Source: B33-G16 sp964611035 (GTDB taxonomy: Bacteria; Desulfobacterota; DSM-4660; Desulfatiglandales; B25-G16). Taken from it: DNA of 64,000 nucleotides. A program made the position numbers and the translations under genes. The stretch covers positions 48,762 through 112,761 of the forward strand of contig CAZSWT010000002.1 in NCBI GenBank assembly GCA_964611035.1, read 5' to 3'. Positions 51,528 to 60,128 of the stretch are shown one piece after another (position 1 is the stretch's first letter; each line of letters starts with the position of its first letter). Under the pieces are notes generated by a model, which was not told the DNA's origin, searched no databases, and saw only the letters and a program-made list of their open reading frames with translations.

Positions 51528-52853
51528 TCAATCCCTAACCATTTTCACCCATTCTTTTACCTTGTGAGACTTTTCTTTTGATCGCCCTATAATATCTTCA
51601 ACATCTAACGTAAGGAGGCTTCTATTCTCCATAACGAGATTTCCGTCTATAATCGAATGTTTTACATCATGGCCATTAGCAGCATAGACAAGATGCGAAT
51701 AAGGATTATACATTGGAACAAGATGGGGCTTATTTGTGTCAATTACTATCAGATCAGCCCTCTTTCCCACCTCTAATGATCCTGTAATTTTCTCAAGCCC
51801 AAGCACCTTTGCGCCCTCTATGGTTGCCATCTCCACAAGAGTTTGGGCATTCATTACAGTGGGGTCAAGGTTATTCACCTTATGCAGTTTTGCAGCCATA
51901 TCCATCTCGCCAAAAAGATCAAGGTTATTATTCGAGGCACATCCATCAGTACCCAGACCTACTGTTATGCCTTTTGCTATCATGGCGGGAACAGGGGCTA
52001 TGCCCGAGGCAAGTTTCATATTGCTTTCCGGATTATGAACCACACAGACGTTATTTTCTGCAAGTAATTCTATCTCAGATTTGTTGATATGGACACAGTG
52101 ATCTACAATAAGATGAGAACCTAAAAGATCAAGGTCTTTTAAGTATTTAACAGGTCTTTTTCCAAATTTTTGTTCTATCTCCTTTACTTCTTCTTTTGTT
52201 TCTGACAGGTGCATAATAAGAGGAACACCTCTTCTTAAGGCCAAATCATTTGCTTTAACTAAAAGCTCCTCTCCACAGGTGAATAAAGAGTGTGGTTCAA
52301 CTGCGATATTTATTAGAGGATCTTTTTCCCATCTTTCAATCAATGCCTCTGTATAAATAAATCCCTTTTCTAATGCGCCATAATTTGGTGAGGGAAAATC
52401 GTAGATGACTTCTCCAACCACACTTCTCATCCCAGCTTCTTTAGCAGCCCTCGCTACCTCCTCCTCAAAGAGGTACATGTCGCAGAATGTAGTAGTTCCA
52501 GACATTATCATCTCTGCGCATGCCAGAAGGGTACCGACCCGAACAAAATCAGCATCCATCTTCCCCTCCACAGGGAAAATATAATTGTGTAACCATTCCA
52601 TAAGAGGAAGATCATCTGCTAAACCCCTGAAAAGGGTCATAGCTGCATGGGTATGACTATTAATAAGACCAGGGAGTATCAGGCTACCTTGGATATCAAG
52701 CTCTTTTTTTGCCTTTATTGAATCTTTCTTATCTTTTCCTATATAAGATATCGTGCTCCCTGATATGGCTACCATACCATTATGAATAATGTTATTCTGA
52801 CTATCCATAGTGAGAATAGTCCCGTTATGGACCAGGATATCTGCCTTATTCAT
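51528..52853 (-). CDS. mtaD: 5'-methylthioadenosine/S-adenosylhomocysteine deaminase
   Basis: Amidohydrolase of 441 aa. Metal ligands: GLINSHTHAAMTLFRGLADD (HxH, about residues 59-78), EPHSLFTCGEELL (about 188-200), PLIMHLSETKEEVKEIEQKF (about 210-229) and GLGTDGCASNNNLDLFGEMD (Asp, about 282-301). These match the MtaD/SAH deaminase group, which converts MTA or SAH to the inosyl form. Its start overlaps the 3' end of the nucleoside phosphorylase by 4 bases (translational coupling), giving a two-step salvage of SAM by-products. Confidence 0.9.
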   Translation of the reverse strand: MNKADILVHNGTILTMDSQNNIIHNGMVAISGSTISYIGKDKKDSIKAKKELDIQGSLILPGLINSHTHAAMTLFRGLADDLPLMEWLHNYIFPVEGKMDADFVRVGTLLACAEMIMSGTTTFCDMYLFEEEVARAAKEAGMRSVVGEVIYDFPSPNYGALEKGFIYTEALIERWEKDPLINIAVEPHSLFTCGEELLVKANDLALRRGVPLIMHLSETKEEVKEIEQKFGKRPVKYLKDLDLLGSHLIVDHCVHINKSEIELLAENNVCVVHNPESNMKLASGIAPVPAMIAKGITVGLGTDGCASNNNLDLFGEMDMAAKLHKVNNLDPTVMNAQTLVEMATIEGAKVLGLEKITGSLEVGKRADLIVIDTNKPHLVPMYNPYSHLVYAANGHDVKHSIIDGNLVMENRSLLTLDVEDIIGRSKEKSHKVKEWVKMVRD

Positions 52854-53668
52854 TTTTCTAAATCCTTGATAATTACTGGGAGCAATTTGGTTAAAGAGGA
52901 AGATGCCTTTTTGGCATTAAAAATCACCTCTTCCATTGATGTAGGTGTCATGCAATCAGGAAGGTTACTATTGGTGATAGCTACAATTACCAATACCTTT
53001 AATCCGTAATGAACAGCAGCTATAACCTCATTAACAGTTGACATTCCTACTGCATCACCACCTATTAATCTTAAAAATCTCGTCTCAGCAGGTGTTTCAA
53101 GGCTTGGTCCAGTTATACCCACATAGATGCCTTGATTTAAAATAATCTTTTCTCCTCTTGCCTTTTCTTTGGATAAGCCTATAAGGTCTTTATCATAGGC
53201 AGAGGTCATATCAGGAAACCTCGGCCGTAATTCATCAATGTTTTTTCCGATAAGGGGATTATCTCCGGTGAGGTTTATATGATCTGTAACAAGCATTATT
53301 TCTCCTGGCTTAAAAAGAGGATTTAATCCTCCTGCCGCACTTACCACAAAAAGGTATTTCACCCCTAAATTTGCCATAACCCTGATCGGAAATGTAATCT
53401 CGTTAGCAGTATATCCCTCGTAGATATGAAATCTTCCCTGCATGGCAAGAATAGACTTCCCTGCCATAGTGCCAGAGACAAGGATGCCTGCATGGCTTTC
53501 AACAGTTGATTTTGGAAAATGAGGGATCTGTTCATAGGGAATTTTTTTATCAATTTCCATTATATCAGTTAGGTTTCCAAGACCGGTACCTGTGATCATC
53601 CCTACGAGAGGTTGGTCTATTATCCTCTCGCGTATAAAATTGGCTGCTTCAGTTAACTTTTTAACCAT
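52850..53668 (-). CDS. Purine nucleoside phosphorylase (class I, MTAP/PunA-like)
   Basis: 272 aa, trimeric class I PNP family. Phosphate loop ITGTGLGNLTDIME (about residues 25-38), MQGRFHIYEGYTANEITFPI (about 75-94), VVSAAGGLNPLFKPGEIMLV (about 108-127), and the base-binding GPSLETPAETRFLRLIGGDA with VGMSTVNEV (about 190-218). GMST with Ser/Thr and later TNSN support purine (guanosine/inosine) rather than pure MTA specificity. With mtaD (4-bp overlap) it could phosphorolyse methylthioinosine. The start ATG follows a purine run; no riboswitch was recognised upstream. Confidence 0.9.
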   Translation of the reverse strand: MVKKLTEAANFIRERIIDQPLVGMITGTGLGNLTDIMEIDKKIPYEQIPHFPKSTVESHAGILVSGTMAGKSILAMQGRFHIYEGYTANEITFPIRVMANLGVKYLFVVSAAGGLNPLFKPGEIMLVTDHINLTGDNPLIGKNIDELRPRFPDMTSAYDKDLIGLSKEKARGEKIILNQGIYVGITGPSLETPAETRFLRLIGGDAVGMSTVNEVIAAVHYGLKVLVIVAITNSNLPDCMTPTSMEEVIFNAKKASSSLTKLLPVIIKDLEK

Positions 53669-53899
53669 ATCAATGCCTCCAATAATTTCGTAAAAAATTA
53701 GATCAGATCAATCATAAAGTCAACATAGTTTAGCAATTTTATCCTTGACCGCTGTGCATTAGATTTTTAATATGCCCACATAATCTGCTAATAAAAAAGT
53801 AAACTAAAGTTAAAAAGTGTGGATTGATCCGGTGAAATCGGAATTGAGAAATTCCTTAATCTCCAAATTTACAAATTCGCTTATTACTGAGGATTATTA

Positions 53900-54898
53900 A
53901 TGTCTTCCATGATCGATGATTTTTTAAACACCGAATTTCTTTCAGATAACACAAAAAAGGTATCATTAATTCAGACCCACATCTCACTCGTTTTTCTTAC
54001 AGATGAGTTTGTATATAAGATAAAAAAGCCGGTAAATTTTGGATTTTTAGACTTTTCAACTATAAAAAAAAGGCGATATTACTGTCATCAGGAGATTATG
54101 CTTAATCGACGCTTATCAAAGGATATATATATAGATGTATTACCAATAACCTATGATGGCAAAAACTACATAATGGGAATAGGGGAGGGAAAGATTGTAG
54201 ACTATGCAGTTAAAATGAAAAGACTCCCTGATAACATGCTTATGAAATCATTATTTTTTCAAAGGGAATTAAACGATGAGCACTTAAAAAAAATTGCTAA
54301 AGTTCTTGCAAGATTTCATGCAACTGCCCGCAATTCCTCTAATATCAATAAGTTTGGCGAGCCAGAAATGTTCAAGGTCAATACCGATGAAAATTTTGCA
54401 CAGATCCAGAAATATATTGGCACAACAATCCAAAACAAAGACTTCGAGGCCCTTAAAAAATGGACTGAGAACTTTTATGACTCGAATAGGACCCTTTTCA
54501 TGAGCAGGATAAATAGGAAAAAGATAAGGGACTGTCATGGAGATCTCCATATGGAGCATATTTGCCTTACAGAAAATCTCTCGATATTTGATTGCATTGA
54601 ATTTAACAACAGATTTAGGTATACTGATATATTAGCTGATATCGCCTTCCTGCTTATGGATTTGGAATATTATGGAGGAAATACCCTTTCTAAAACACTT
54701 TGGAATTTATATAAGGAAACAGCAAATGAGCACGATGTGAATTCCTTGCTTGCCTTTTATAAAATCTATCGGGCAATTGTAAGGGGGAAGGTAAACAGTT
54801 TTCAGCTTGATGATGCAAGTATAGGGATGGAAAAGAAAGAGGAAGCTGTAGAAACATCAAGAAGATATTTCAAACTTGCCAGGTCATATATAGAGTAG
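53900..54898 (+). CDS. Aminoglycoside-phosphotransferase-like protein (COG2187)
   Basis: 332 aa with a protein-kinase-like fold. QTHISLVFLTDEFVYKIKKP (about residues 25-44) holds the ATP-binding Lys, and IRDCHGDLHMEHICLTENLS (about 212-231) is the catalytic HGDLH loop, followed by IFDCIEFNNRFRYTDILADI (DFG-equivalent D, about 233-252). Family members are often fused to a P-loop kinase domain of the type encoded by the next gene; here they are separate. Substrate unknown. ATG 53900 follows AGGATTATTA; upstream 231 bp has only word repeats (GAAATTCCTTAATCTCC). Confidence 0.87.
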   Translation: MSSMIDDFLNTEFLSDNTKKVSLIQTHISLVFLTDEFVYKIKKPVNFGFLDFSTIKKRRYYCHQEIMLNRRLSKDIYIDVLPITYDGKNYIMGIGEGKIVDYAVKMKRLPDNMLMKSLFFQRELNDEHLKKIAKVLARFHATARNSSNINKFGEPEMFKVNTDENFAQIQKYIGTTIQNKDFEALKKWTENFYDSNRTLFMSRINRKKIRDCHGDLHMEHICLTENLSIFDCIEFNNRFRYTDILADIAFLLMDLEYYGGNTLSKTLWNLYKETANEHDVNSLLAFYKIYRAIVRGKVNSFQLDDASIGMEKKEEAVETSRRYFKLARSYIE

Positions 54899-54991
54899 GC
54901 AGTACGAAGTAAGGAGTAAGCAGTAAGGATATGTTCGATTCAGAGTATTTCCTGCCTACTGTTTACTGTTTAGTGCTTACTGATGAGAGCG
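54899..54991. repeat. Empty inverted word tract (AAGCAGTAAGG dialect)
   Basis: GCAGTACGAAGTAAGGAGTA with AGCAGTAAGG (54899-54928) and CTGCCTACTGTTTACTG with TTTAGTGCTTACTG (54951-54981) are inverted counterparts with a short loop. No gene lies in the loop, and the next gene's longer open frame simply reads across it. Confidence 0.6.
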
Positions 54992-54999
54992 CGGTAATT

Positions 55000-55602
55000 A
55001 TGAAAGAACCTTTTGTAAATTTTATGAAAAAGGAACTGCAGGCTGAAACAGTACTTATAGCATGTGGACTTCCTGCCTCTTACAAAACGGAAACCACAGA
55101 GGTTATAGCCAAAATCAAAGGCTATAAGATAATAAGGACGGATTTAATAAGGCTTGAAGTGTTAAAAAATGAGGACATATTCGATGAGAAGGTAGCATCC
55201 GATATGAAAAAAAGGGAGCTTGTATACGATGAGATGTTCTCTCTTGCAGATGAGCTTGCAGGCAAAGGTGAAGGAATCATTCTGGATGCAACCTTTATTA
55301 CCCAAGAGCTAAGAAGGAGGGCTGCCGAAGTTGCCGCACAACATAACAAAATTTTTGTTATTCAGGAAACACAATGCCCCCAGGAAATTTCCCTTAAAAG
55401 GATATCGAAGAGAACCAAGGAAAACTATGAGTCAAATGCCTTAACTATTCAGGCCTATATAAATAATAAAAAAAAGTTCCAAACAGTTGATTTAAAAAAC
55501 TTGAAGAGTTTATATCCCTCTCTAAATATTTTACACCTCCTGGTTGATACAACCTCGGATTTGGTGAATGAGTGGACAGTAATTGACAAGGTGACACGGT
55601 AA
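55000..55602 (+). CDS. P-loop kinase-like protein (COG0645 type) with altered Walker A
   Basis: About 200 aa from ATG 55000 (MKEPFVNFMKKELQAETVLI). The expected Walker A, typically GLPGSGKST in this group, reads GLPASYKTETTEVIA (about residues 26-40), with the second Gly changed to Tyr. Walker B-like GIILDATFITQELRRRAAEV (about 91-110) and the sensor-like ISLKRISKRTKE remain. It is separated from the aminoglycoside-phosphotransferase-like gene by an inverted word tract; elsewhere the two are fused, so they likely act together. The upstream 69 nt of open frame belong to the repeat, hence the later start. Confidence 0.75.
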   Translation: MKEPFVNFMKKELQAETVLIACGLPASYKTETTEVIAKIKGYKIIRTDLIRLEVLKNEDIFDEKVASDMKKRELVYDEMFSLADELAGKGEGIILDATFITQELRRRAAEVAAQHNKIFVIQETQCPQEISLKRISKRTKENYESNALTIQAYINNKKKFQTVDLKNLKSLYPSLNILHLLVDTTSDLVNEWTVIDKVTR

Positions 55603-55640
55603 GTGGACTAAAGTTTTAAATGACAAATGGCCAATGACAA

Positions 55641-56528
55641 ATGGAAAAAATACCTAAATCAGTCGGGATAATCTTTAAGCACGATTTTGAGCCTGCAAAA
55701 AGGGAGTGTCAAAGATTAAAGGATTGGTTTACAGAAAAAGGAATAAACGTATACACCGAAGAGATGACATCTAGCCCGGCCTTAAACCAATGCCTTGAGG
55801 AGGAAACAATTATACCAGATACAGTCGACTGGGTTGTTGTATTAGGTGGAGATGGAACATTGCTGGGAGCAGCCAGAAAGGTTGGGCGATACGGTCTGCC
55901 TATTTTGGGCATCAACCTTGGAGGATTAGGTTTTTTAACAGAGATTCCGTTAAAAAGGCTTTATAAGGACATAGAAAAGTTTGTAACTGGAGAAATAACC
56001 ATTGAAACAAGGTTGATGTTGCAGGCTAGCATTGTAAGAAATAGTGAAGAAAAATGTCGTTTTTCAGTCTTAAATGACGTGGTTATTAACAAAGGTGCAT
56101 TAGCCAGAATTGTTGACCTGATGGTATCGATTGATGGTCGTTTTTTAACGACCTTTAGAGCAGATGGGTTGATAATATCTACTCCCACAGGCTCAACAGG
56201 TTATAATCTTTCTGCTGGAGGCCCGATAATCTACCCGGATTTAGAGGCATTGATATTAGCTCCAATATGCCCATTTACATTGACTCACAGGCCAATTATA
56301 TTGCCCGATAAATCAGTAATAGAGATAGAAATGGGTGAAAATAGCGAGCAAGTCACACTCACCTTTGATGGCCAGGTTGGCTTCGAACTTATAACTAATG
56401 ACAGGGTTGTTATCTCTAAGTCAGAAAAAAAACTTAAACTAATTAAATCCCCTGGTCAGGACTATTTCGATATTTTAAGAACAAAACTGAAATGGGGTGA
56501 ATCCTCTTACAATGAGACAAACCGGTAA
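55641..56528 (+). CDS. nadK: NAD kinase
   Basis: Phosphorylates NAD to NADP. Catalytic GGDGT motif in VVLGGDGTLLGAARKVG (about residues 66-82), LPILGINLGGLGFLTEI (about 86-102), and the C-terminal domain STPTGSTGYNLSAGGPIIYP (about 181-200) with CPFTLTHRPIILPD. 295 aa is usual. The ATG lies at the end of an AATGACAAATGGCCAATGAC word tract. The last 17 bases overlap the DUF4911 gene. Confidence 0.95.
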   Translation: MEKIPKSVGIIFKHDFEPAKRECQRLKDWFTEKGINVYTEEMTSSPALNQCLEEETIIPDTVDWVVVLGGDGTLLGAARKVGRYGLPILGINLGGLGFLTEIPLKRLYKDIEKFVTGEITIETRLMLQASIVRNSEEKCRFSVLNDVVINKGALARIVDLMVSIDGRFLTTFRADGLIISTPTGSTGYNLSAGGPIIYPDLEALILAPICPFTLTHRPIILPDKSVIEIEMGENSEQVTLTFDGQVGFELITNDRVVISKSEKKLKLIKSPGQDYFDILRTKLKWGESSYNETNR

Positions 56529-56739
56529 ATATCTTTTGTCTATAGATAGAAAGGAAATATGTTATTTGCAATGGATAATAGAATCCTACGATGGCATGGC
56601 ATCTATGAGAACTATTAATTCAGTAAATGGTGAGATTGAAATCTCTATAGTACCCGGGTGTAAGGAAGATATAGTTTCACTTATAAAATCTTTACAAGAA
56701 GAGGGAAGTATCCATGTTAATAAAGAGAAATTGTATTGA
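56512..56739 (+). CDS. DUF4911 family protein (75 aa)
   Basis: MRQTGKYLLSIDRKEICYLQ, then a central IIESYDGMASMRTINSVNGE and EISIVPGCKEDIVSLIKSLQ. The pattern YDGMA..RT and the GCKEDI segment match DUF4911, a small family of unknown function from deltaproteobacteria that typically sits between nadK-like and miaB genes. It starts within the 3' end of nadK (17-base overlap) and miaB follows after 40 bp, so all three form one unit. Confidence 0.78.
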   Translation: MRQTGKYLLSIDRKEICYLQWIIESYDGMASMRTINSVNGEIEISIVPGCKEDIVSLIKSLQEEGSIHVNKEKLY

Positions 56740-56779
56740 TAGGATAAATTTTTCTCTACCGTAGGCACGGAGGTGCCAC

Positions 56780-58120
56780 GTGGATCAATTATTTTATATA
56801 AAAACCTTTGGGTGTCAGATGAATGTGCATGATTCTGACACTATCAGCCAAATCCTTATAAATAAGGGTTATAAAAAAACGGATAGCATCAATGATGCTC
56901 ATATTATCTTGATAAATACCTGTACGGTCAGACAAAAGGCTGAACAAAAGGCATTAACCCTTATTGGTCGCTTGGCTTCTTTAAAGAGGAAGAGGCCAGA
57001 TATCATTTCTGGTATTATTGGATGTGTAGCCCAAGAACAAGGCACAAATCTCTTCAAACGTTTTCCATTTATTGATTTGGTTTTGGGCCCAAGAAATATT
57101 TACCACATCGATGATTTTCTTGCTCAAATCAAGGAAGGAAGAGGGAAGGCCTTCTCTCTCGATTTAACCTGTGAACCATCCACATTACCCACTTGTAACG
57201 GCTACGTAAAAGGAAGGGTTACAACTTTTTTAAAAATTATGGAGGGATGTGATAATTTTTGTTCTTATTGCATTGTTCCTTTTGTGAGGGGTAGGGAGAC
57301 AAGCCTTCCAGCAGAAGATATCATTAATAAGTCTAAATATTTGATCAGTCAAGGTATACAGGAAATTACCCTTATAGGGCAAAATGTAAACTCCTACAAT
57401 ACCAAAAACAAGACCATGCCAACATTTCCTGGTTTACTAAAGGAGTTGGATAGTATAGGGGGCTTAAAAAGGCTTCGCTTCATAACATCTCATCCGAAAG
57501 ATCTATCCGATGAACTTATAGGTTCTTTTGGAGAATTAAAGAGCCTTTGTGCTCATATTCACCTTCCAGTTCAATCAGGCTCAGATACTATACTTAATCT
57601 TATGAATAGAAGATACACAAGAGATAAATATATTTCTTTAGTAGAACGCATAAAAAAAGTACGGCCTGATATAACAATTACAAGCGATTTGATTGTTGGA
57701 TTCCCAGGTGAAACTGAAAAGGATTTTGAAGATAGTCTGCAATTAATAGATAAAATAGAGTTTGATAATCTTTTCTCCTTTAAATATTCTGAAAGGCCGA
57801 AAACCAAGGCATTACAGTTACCGGGAAAATTAGATGAAAAAGAAAAACAAAGACGCCTATCTGTATTGCAGGAAAGGCAAAGAAAGATAACCTTATCAAA
57901 AAACACACTAATGGAGGGAACAATCCAAGAAGTTTTAGTAGAAGGCCCTGGAAAAAAAGGGAACGGTCAGCTCACAGGAAGAACGTCAGGAAATAAGGTT
58001 GCCAATTTTTTTGCTAAAAAAAATTTCAAAGGGCAATTGGTGAGGGTTAAGATTATTAAAGGTTTTCAAAATTCATTACTTGGAGAGTTAGTTGACAAAT
58101 ATAATCAGAAGGTATATTAG
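56780..58120 (+). CDS. miaB: tRNA-2-methylthio-N6-dimethylallyladenosine synthase MiaB
   Basis: Radical SAM methylthiotransferase modifying A37 of tRNAs. The N-terminal UPF0004 domain has FYIKTFGCQMN (Cys12), INTCTVRQKAEQKAL (Cys about 48) and GIIGCVAQEQG (Cys about 82), binding the auxiliary cluster. The radical SAM motif CDNFCSYC is at about residues 156-163. C-terminal TRAM domain from TLMEGTIQEVLVEGPGKKG onward. 446 aa is normal. The start is GTG 56780 with CGGAGGTG upstream, which decides against later ATGs. Confidence 0.95.
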   Translation: MDQLFYIKTFGCQMNVHDSDTISQILINKGYKKTDSINDAHIILINTCTVRQKAEQKALTLIGRLASLKRKRPDIISGIIGCVAQEQGTNLFKRFPFIDLVLGPRNIYHIDDFLAQIKEGRGKAFSLDLTCEPSTLPTCNGYVKGRVTTFLKIMEGCDNFCSYCIVPFVRGRETSLPAEDIINKSKYLISQGIQEITLIGQNVNSYNTKNKTMPTFPGLLKELDSIGGLKRLRFITSHPKDLSDELIGSFGELKSLCAHIHLPVQSGSDTILNLMNRRYTRDKYISLVERIKKVRPDITITSDLIVGFPGETEKDFEDSLQLIDKIEFDNLFSFKYSERPKTKALQLPGKLDEKEKQRRLSVLQERQRKITLSKNTLMEGTIQEVLVEGPGKKGNGQLTGRTSGNKVANFFAKKNFKGQLVRVKIIKGFQNSLLGELVDKYNQKVY

Positions 58121-58131
58121 GGTATCTAACC

Positions 58132-58986
58132 ATGGAACAGGAATATCAGAAAGAAAATCTTCTGGTTGTTGATGATGAGATAGAGGTAGGAAAGGTTGTA
58201 ACAGAATTACTGTCAAGTTTAGGGTTTAATGCTGAGTCAGAGAACAGTGGAAAAAATGCATTGCAGAGAATAAAAAATGGAAAATATACCTTTTTAATTA
58301 CTGATATCAATATGCCAGAACTTAATGGAATTGAATTAATAAAGAAGGTGAGGGAAGAAAAACTTGATATAAGCATAATTGCTATGACTGGTTACGATAA
58401 AGACTATGCGTATATGGATGTTATTAATGCTGGCGCAAATGATTTTATTACCAAGCCGTTTAAGATTGATGAAATAGAGGCGAAGATAAGCAGGATATTG
58501 ATAGAGAAAAGGATTAGAGATGAATTAGCCAAATTATCAATAACTGATAACCTCACCGGACTTTTTAATCAAAGACACTTTCATAATAAACTAAAAGAGG
58601 AGGTGAATAGGGCAAACCGCCAGAACCATCCCTTATCCCTGATCCTTTTGGATCTTGATAGATTCAAAGAATATAACGATACATATGGCCATCTTGCAGG
58701 TGATAAGATGCTAAATCAATCTGGTAAGATAATCCTTTCAAACATCAGGGAGAACGTAGACACAGCTTTTAGGTATGGTGGTGATGAGTTCGCAATTATT
58801 CTCGTTGAGGCGAATAAAGAAATTGTATCCAATACAAGTGAAAGACTTAAAAAAGGATTTGAAGAGGGAGATGGTGTTACCGCAAGTCTAGGGTTTGCAA
58901 CCTATTCAAATGAAATGGATGCAAACGATTTAATAGCATTAGCAGATAAAGATCTTTATAAATCAAAAAATAAGAATAATAAGTAA
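58132..58986 (+). CDS. Response regulator with GGDEF diguanylate cyclase domain
   Basis: 284 aa. Receiver domain: NLLVVDDEIEVGKV (acidic pair, about residues 9-22), phospho-acceptor Asp in FLITDINMPELNGIELIKKV (about 62-81), and Lys in FITKPFKIDEIE (about 106). GGDEF domain: LTDNLTGLFNQRHFHNKLKE (about 137-156), DLDRFKEYNDTYGHLAGDKM (about 175-194) and RYGGDEFAII (about 216-225). The active-site GGDEF is complete. The product-inhibition (I) site RxxD, five residues before GGDEF, reads ENVD, so feedback inhibition via this site is not expected. Partner kinase not in the window. Confidence 0.92.
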   Translation: MEQEYQKENLLVVDDEIEVGKVVTELLSSLGFNAESENSGKNALQRIKNGKYTFLITDINMPELNGIELIKKVREEKLDISIIAMTGYDKDYAYMDVINAGANDFITKPFKIDEIEAKISRILIEKRIRDELAKLSITDNLTGLFNQRHFHNKLKEEVNRANRQNHPLSLILLDLDRFKEYNDTYGHLAGDKMLNQSGKIILSNIRENVDTAFRYGGDEFAIILVEANKEIVSNTSERLKKGFEEGDGVTASLGFATYSNEMDANDLIALADKDLYKSKNKNNK

Positions 58987-59110
58987 TGTTTTTACATTAA
59001 TATTATGTCTGATAATATATATTATGTAAACTTACTTACAAATATTAAGCTTTTGTATCCCTATTCACCATTATTATAAACATTTTAATTTTTTGGAGGT
59101 TTTTATTTTT

Positions 59111-59203
59111 ATGAGCAGTGTAGTCAAAAAAAGAAGGAAAAAAATAAGAAAACATAAATACCGGAAGCTATTGAAATCTATGCGTCATAAAAATAAACGA
59201 TAG
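59111..59203 (+). CDS. Small basic ribosomal protein, bS22/AURKAIP1-like (30 aa)
   Basis: The frame encodes SSVVKKRRKKIRKHKYRKLL followed by KSMRHKNKR. The opening (S-V-V/I-K-K-R-R-K-K) and the K-H-K-Y/H-R-K-L-L motif match the short bacterial relatives of AURKAIP1/COX24 (mitochondrial mS38), of which mycobacterial bS22 is a ribosome-bound example in the small subunit. GGAGG lies 11 bp before the ATG and a strong terminator 20 bp after the stop, a complete monocistronic gene that standard gene callers often skip. Confidence 0.87.
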   Translation: MSSVVKKRRKKIRKHKYRKLLKSMRHKNKR

Positions 59204-59223
59204 TCTTTTTTTTAAAAAATAAT

Positions 59224-59255
59224 AAAGGGAGACTTAAAACAAAGTCTCCCTTTTT
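59224..59255 (+). terminator. Rho-independent terminator
   Basis: AAAGGGAGACTT (59224-59235), a short AAAACA loop and AAGTCTCCCTTTTT (59242-59255) give a stem of 11-12 bp with a T run. It ends the bS22-like gene and, read on the other strand, could terminate nothing nearby except the convergent dehydrogenase gene. Confidence 0.85.
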
Positions 59256-59276
59256 GTGCGCATATACTTTAAATCT

Positions 59277-60128
59277 TTATGAATACCATCCACCACCAGT
59301 TTTTTTACCGAATTTACCGGCCCTCACCATTGTTTTTAATAAATTTGGTGCGACCCATTTGTTTTCTTTGTTCAACTCATTAAAGAAATATTGCGTTACA
59401 AAGTATGCGATATCAATTCCTGTCAAATCCATCAATTCAAATGGACCCATAGGATAATTTAGACCATTCTTTACTGCCTTATCAACATCCTCAATAGATG
59501 CAATACCTTCCTCAACAATCTTTATAGCCTCAATCATATGCGGAATCATTATTCTGTTAACAATAAAACCTGGTGAGTCCTTTTTGACTTCCACAGTTGT
59601 TTTACCCATTTTCTGTGCCAATTCTGTCGTAGTGTTTACAGTGTCGTCACTTGTAGAATAGCCTCTAATTATTTCTACAAGCCGCATTAAGGGTACGGGG
59701 TTAAAAAAATGCATCCCACAAACCTTATCAGGTCTTCTAGTACCTGCGGCTATTTCTGTAATTGACATAGATGATGTATTGGTAGCCAAAATAACATCCG
59801 GTTTACATAATTCATCTAACTCCTTGAAAACTCTCTTTTTTAGATCGAGATCTTCAATAACAGCTTCTACAACAAAATCAACATCTTTAAGGTCCTCCAT
59901 GTCTATTGTGCCTTTTATCCGGCCAATAATGGTATCTTTTTGACTTGCATCCATTTTCCCTTTTTCTACACCCTTTGAAAGAAATCTCTCGATATTCTTG
60001 ATTCCTCCTTCTACAAATCTCATTTCTATGTCTCTCATGACAACATCACAGCCGATTTGGGCTGCTACCTGAGCGATACCATTCCCCATAGCTCCTGCCC
60101 CAACAACACCTATTTTTTTTATTTCCAT
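59277..60128 (-). CDS. 3-hydroxyacyl-CoA (3-hydroxybutyryl-CoA) dehydrogenase
   Basis: NAD(P)-dependent oxidation of 3-hydroxyacyl-CoA, in beta-oxidation or butyrate metabolism. Rossmann motif IGVVGAGAMGNGIAQVAAQI (residues 6-25), FVVEAVIEDLDLKKRVFKEL (about 86-105), catalytic region GMHFFNPVPLMRLVEIIRGY (His about 138, about 136-155), SPGFIVNRIMIPHMIEAIKI and MGPFELMDLTGIDIA near the end. 283 aa is the short, single-function HBD form. With two acyl-CoA ligases in the window it suggests fatty-acid or acid catabolism. GGAGGAG upstream of the ATG. Confidence 0.93.
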   Translation of the reverse strand: MEIKKIGVVGAGAMGNGIAQVAAQIGCDVVMRDIEMRFVEGGIKNIERFLSKGVEKGKMDASQKDTIIGRIKGTIDMEDLKDVDFVVEAVIEDLDLKKRVFKELDELCKPDVILATNTSSMSITEIAAGTRRPDKVCGMHFFNPVPLMRLVEIIRGYSTSDDTVNTTTELAQKMGKTTVEVKKDSPGFIVNRIMIPHMIEAIKIVEEGIASIEDVDKAVKNGLNYPMGPFELMDLTGIDIAYFVTQYFFNELNKENKWVAPNLLKTMVRAGKFGKKTGGGWYS

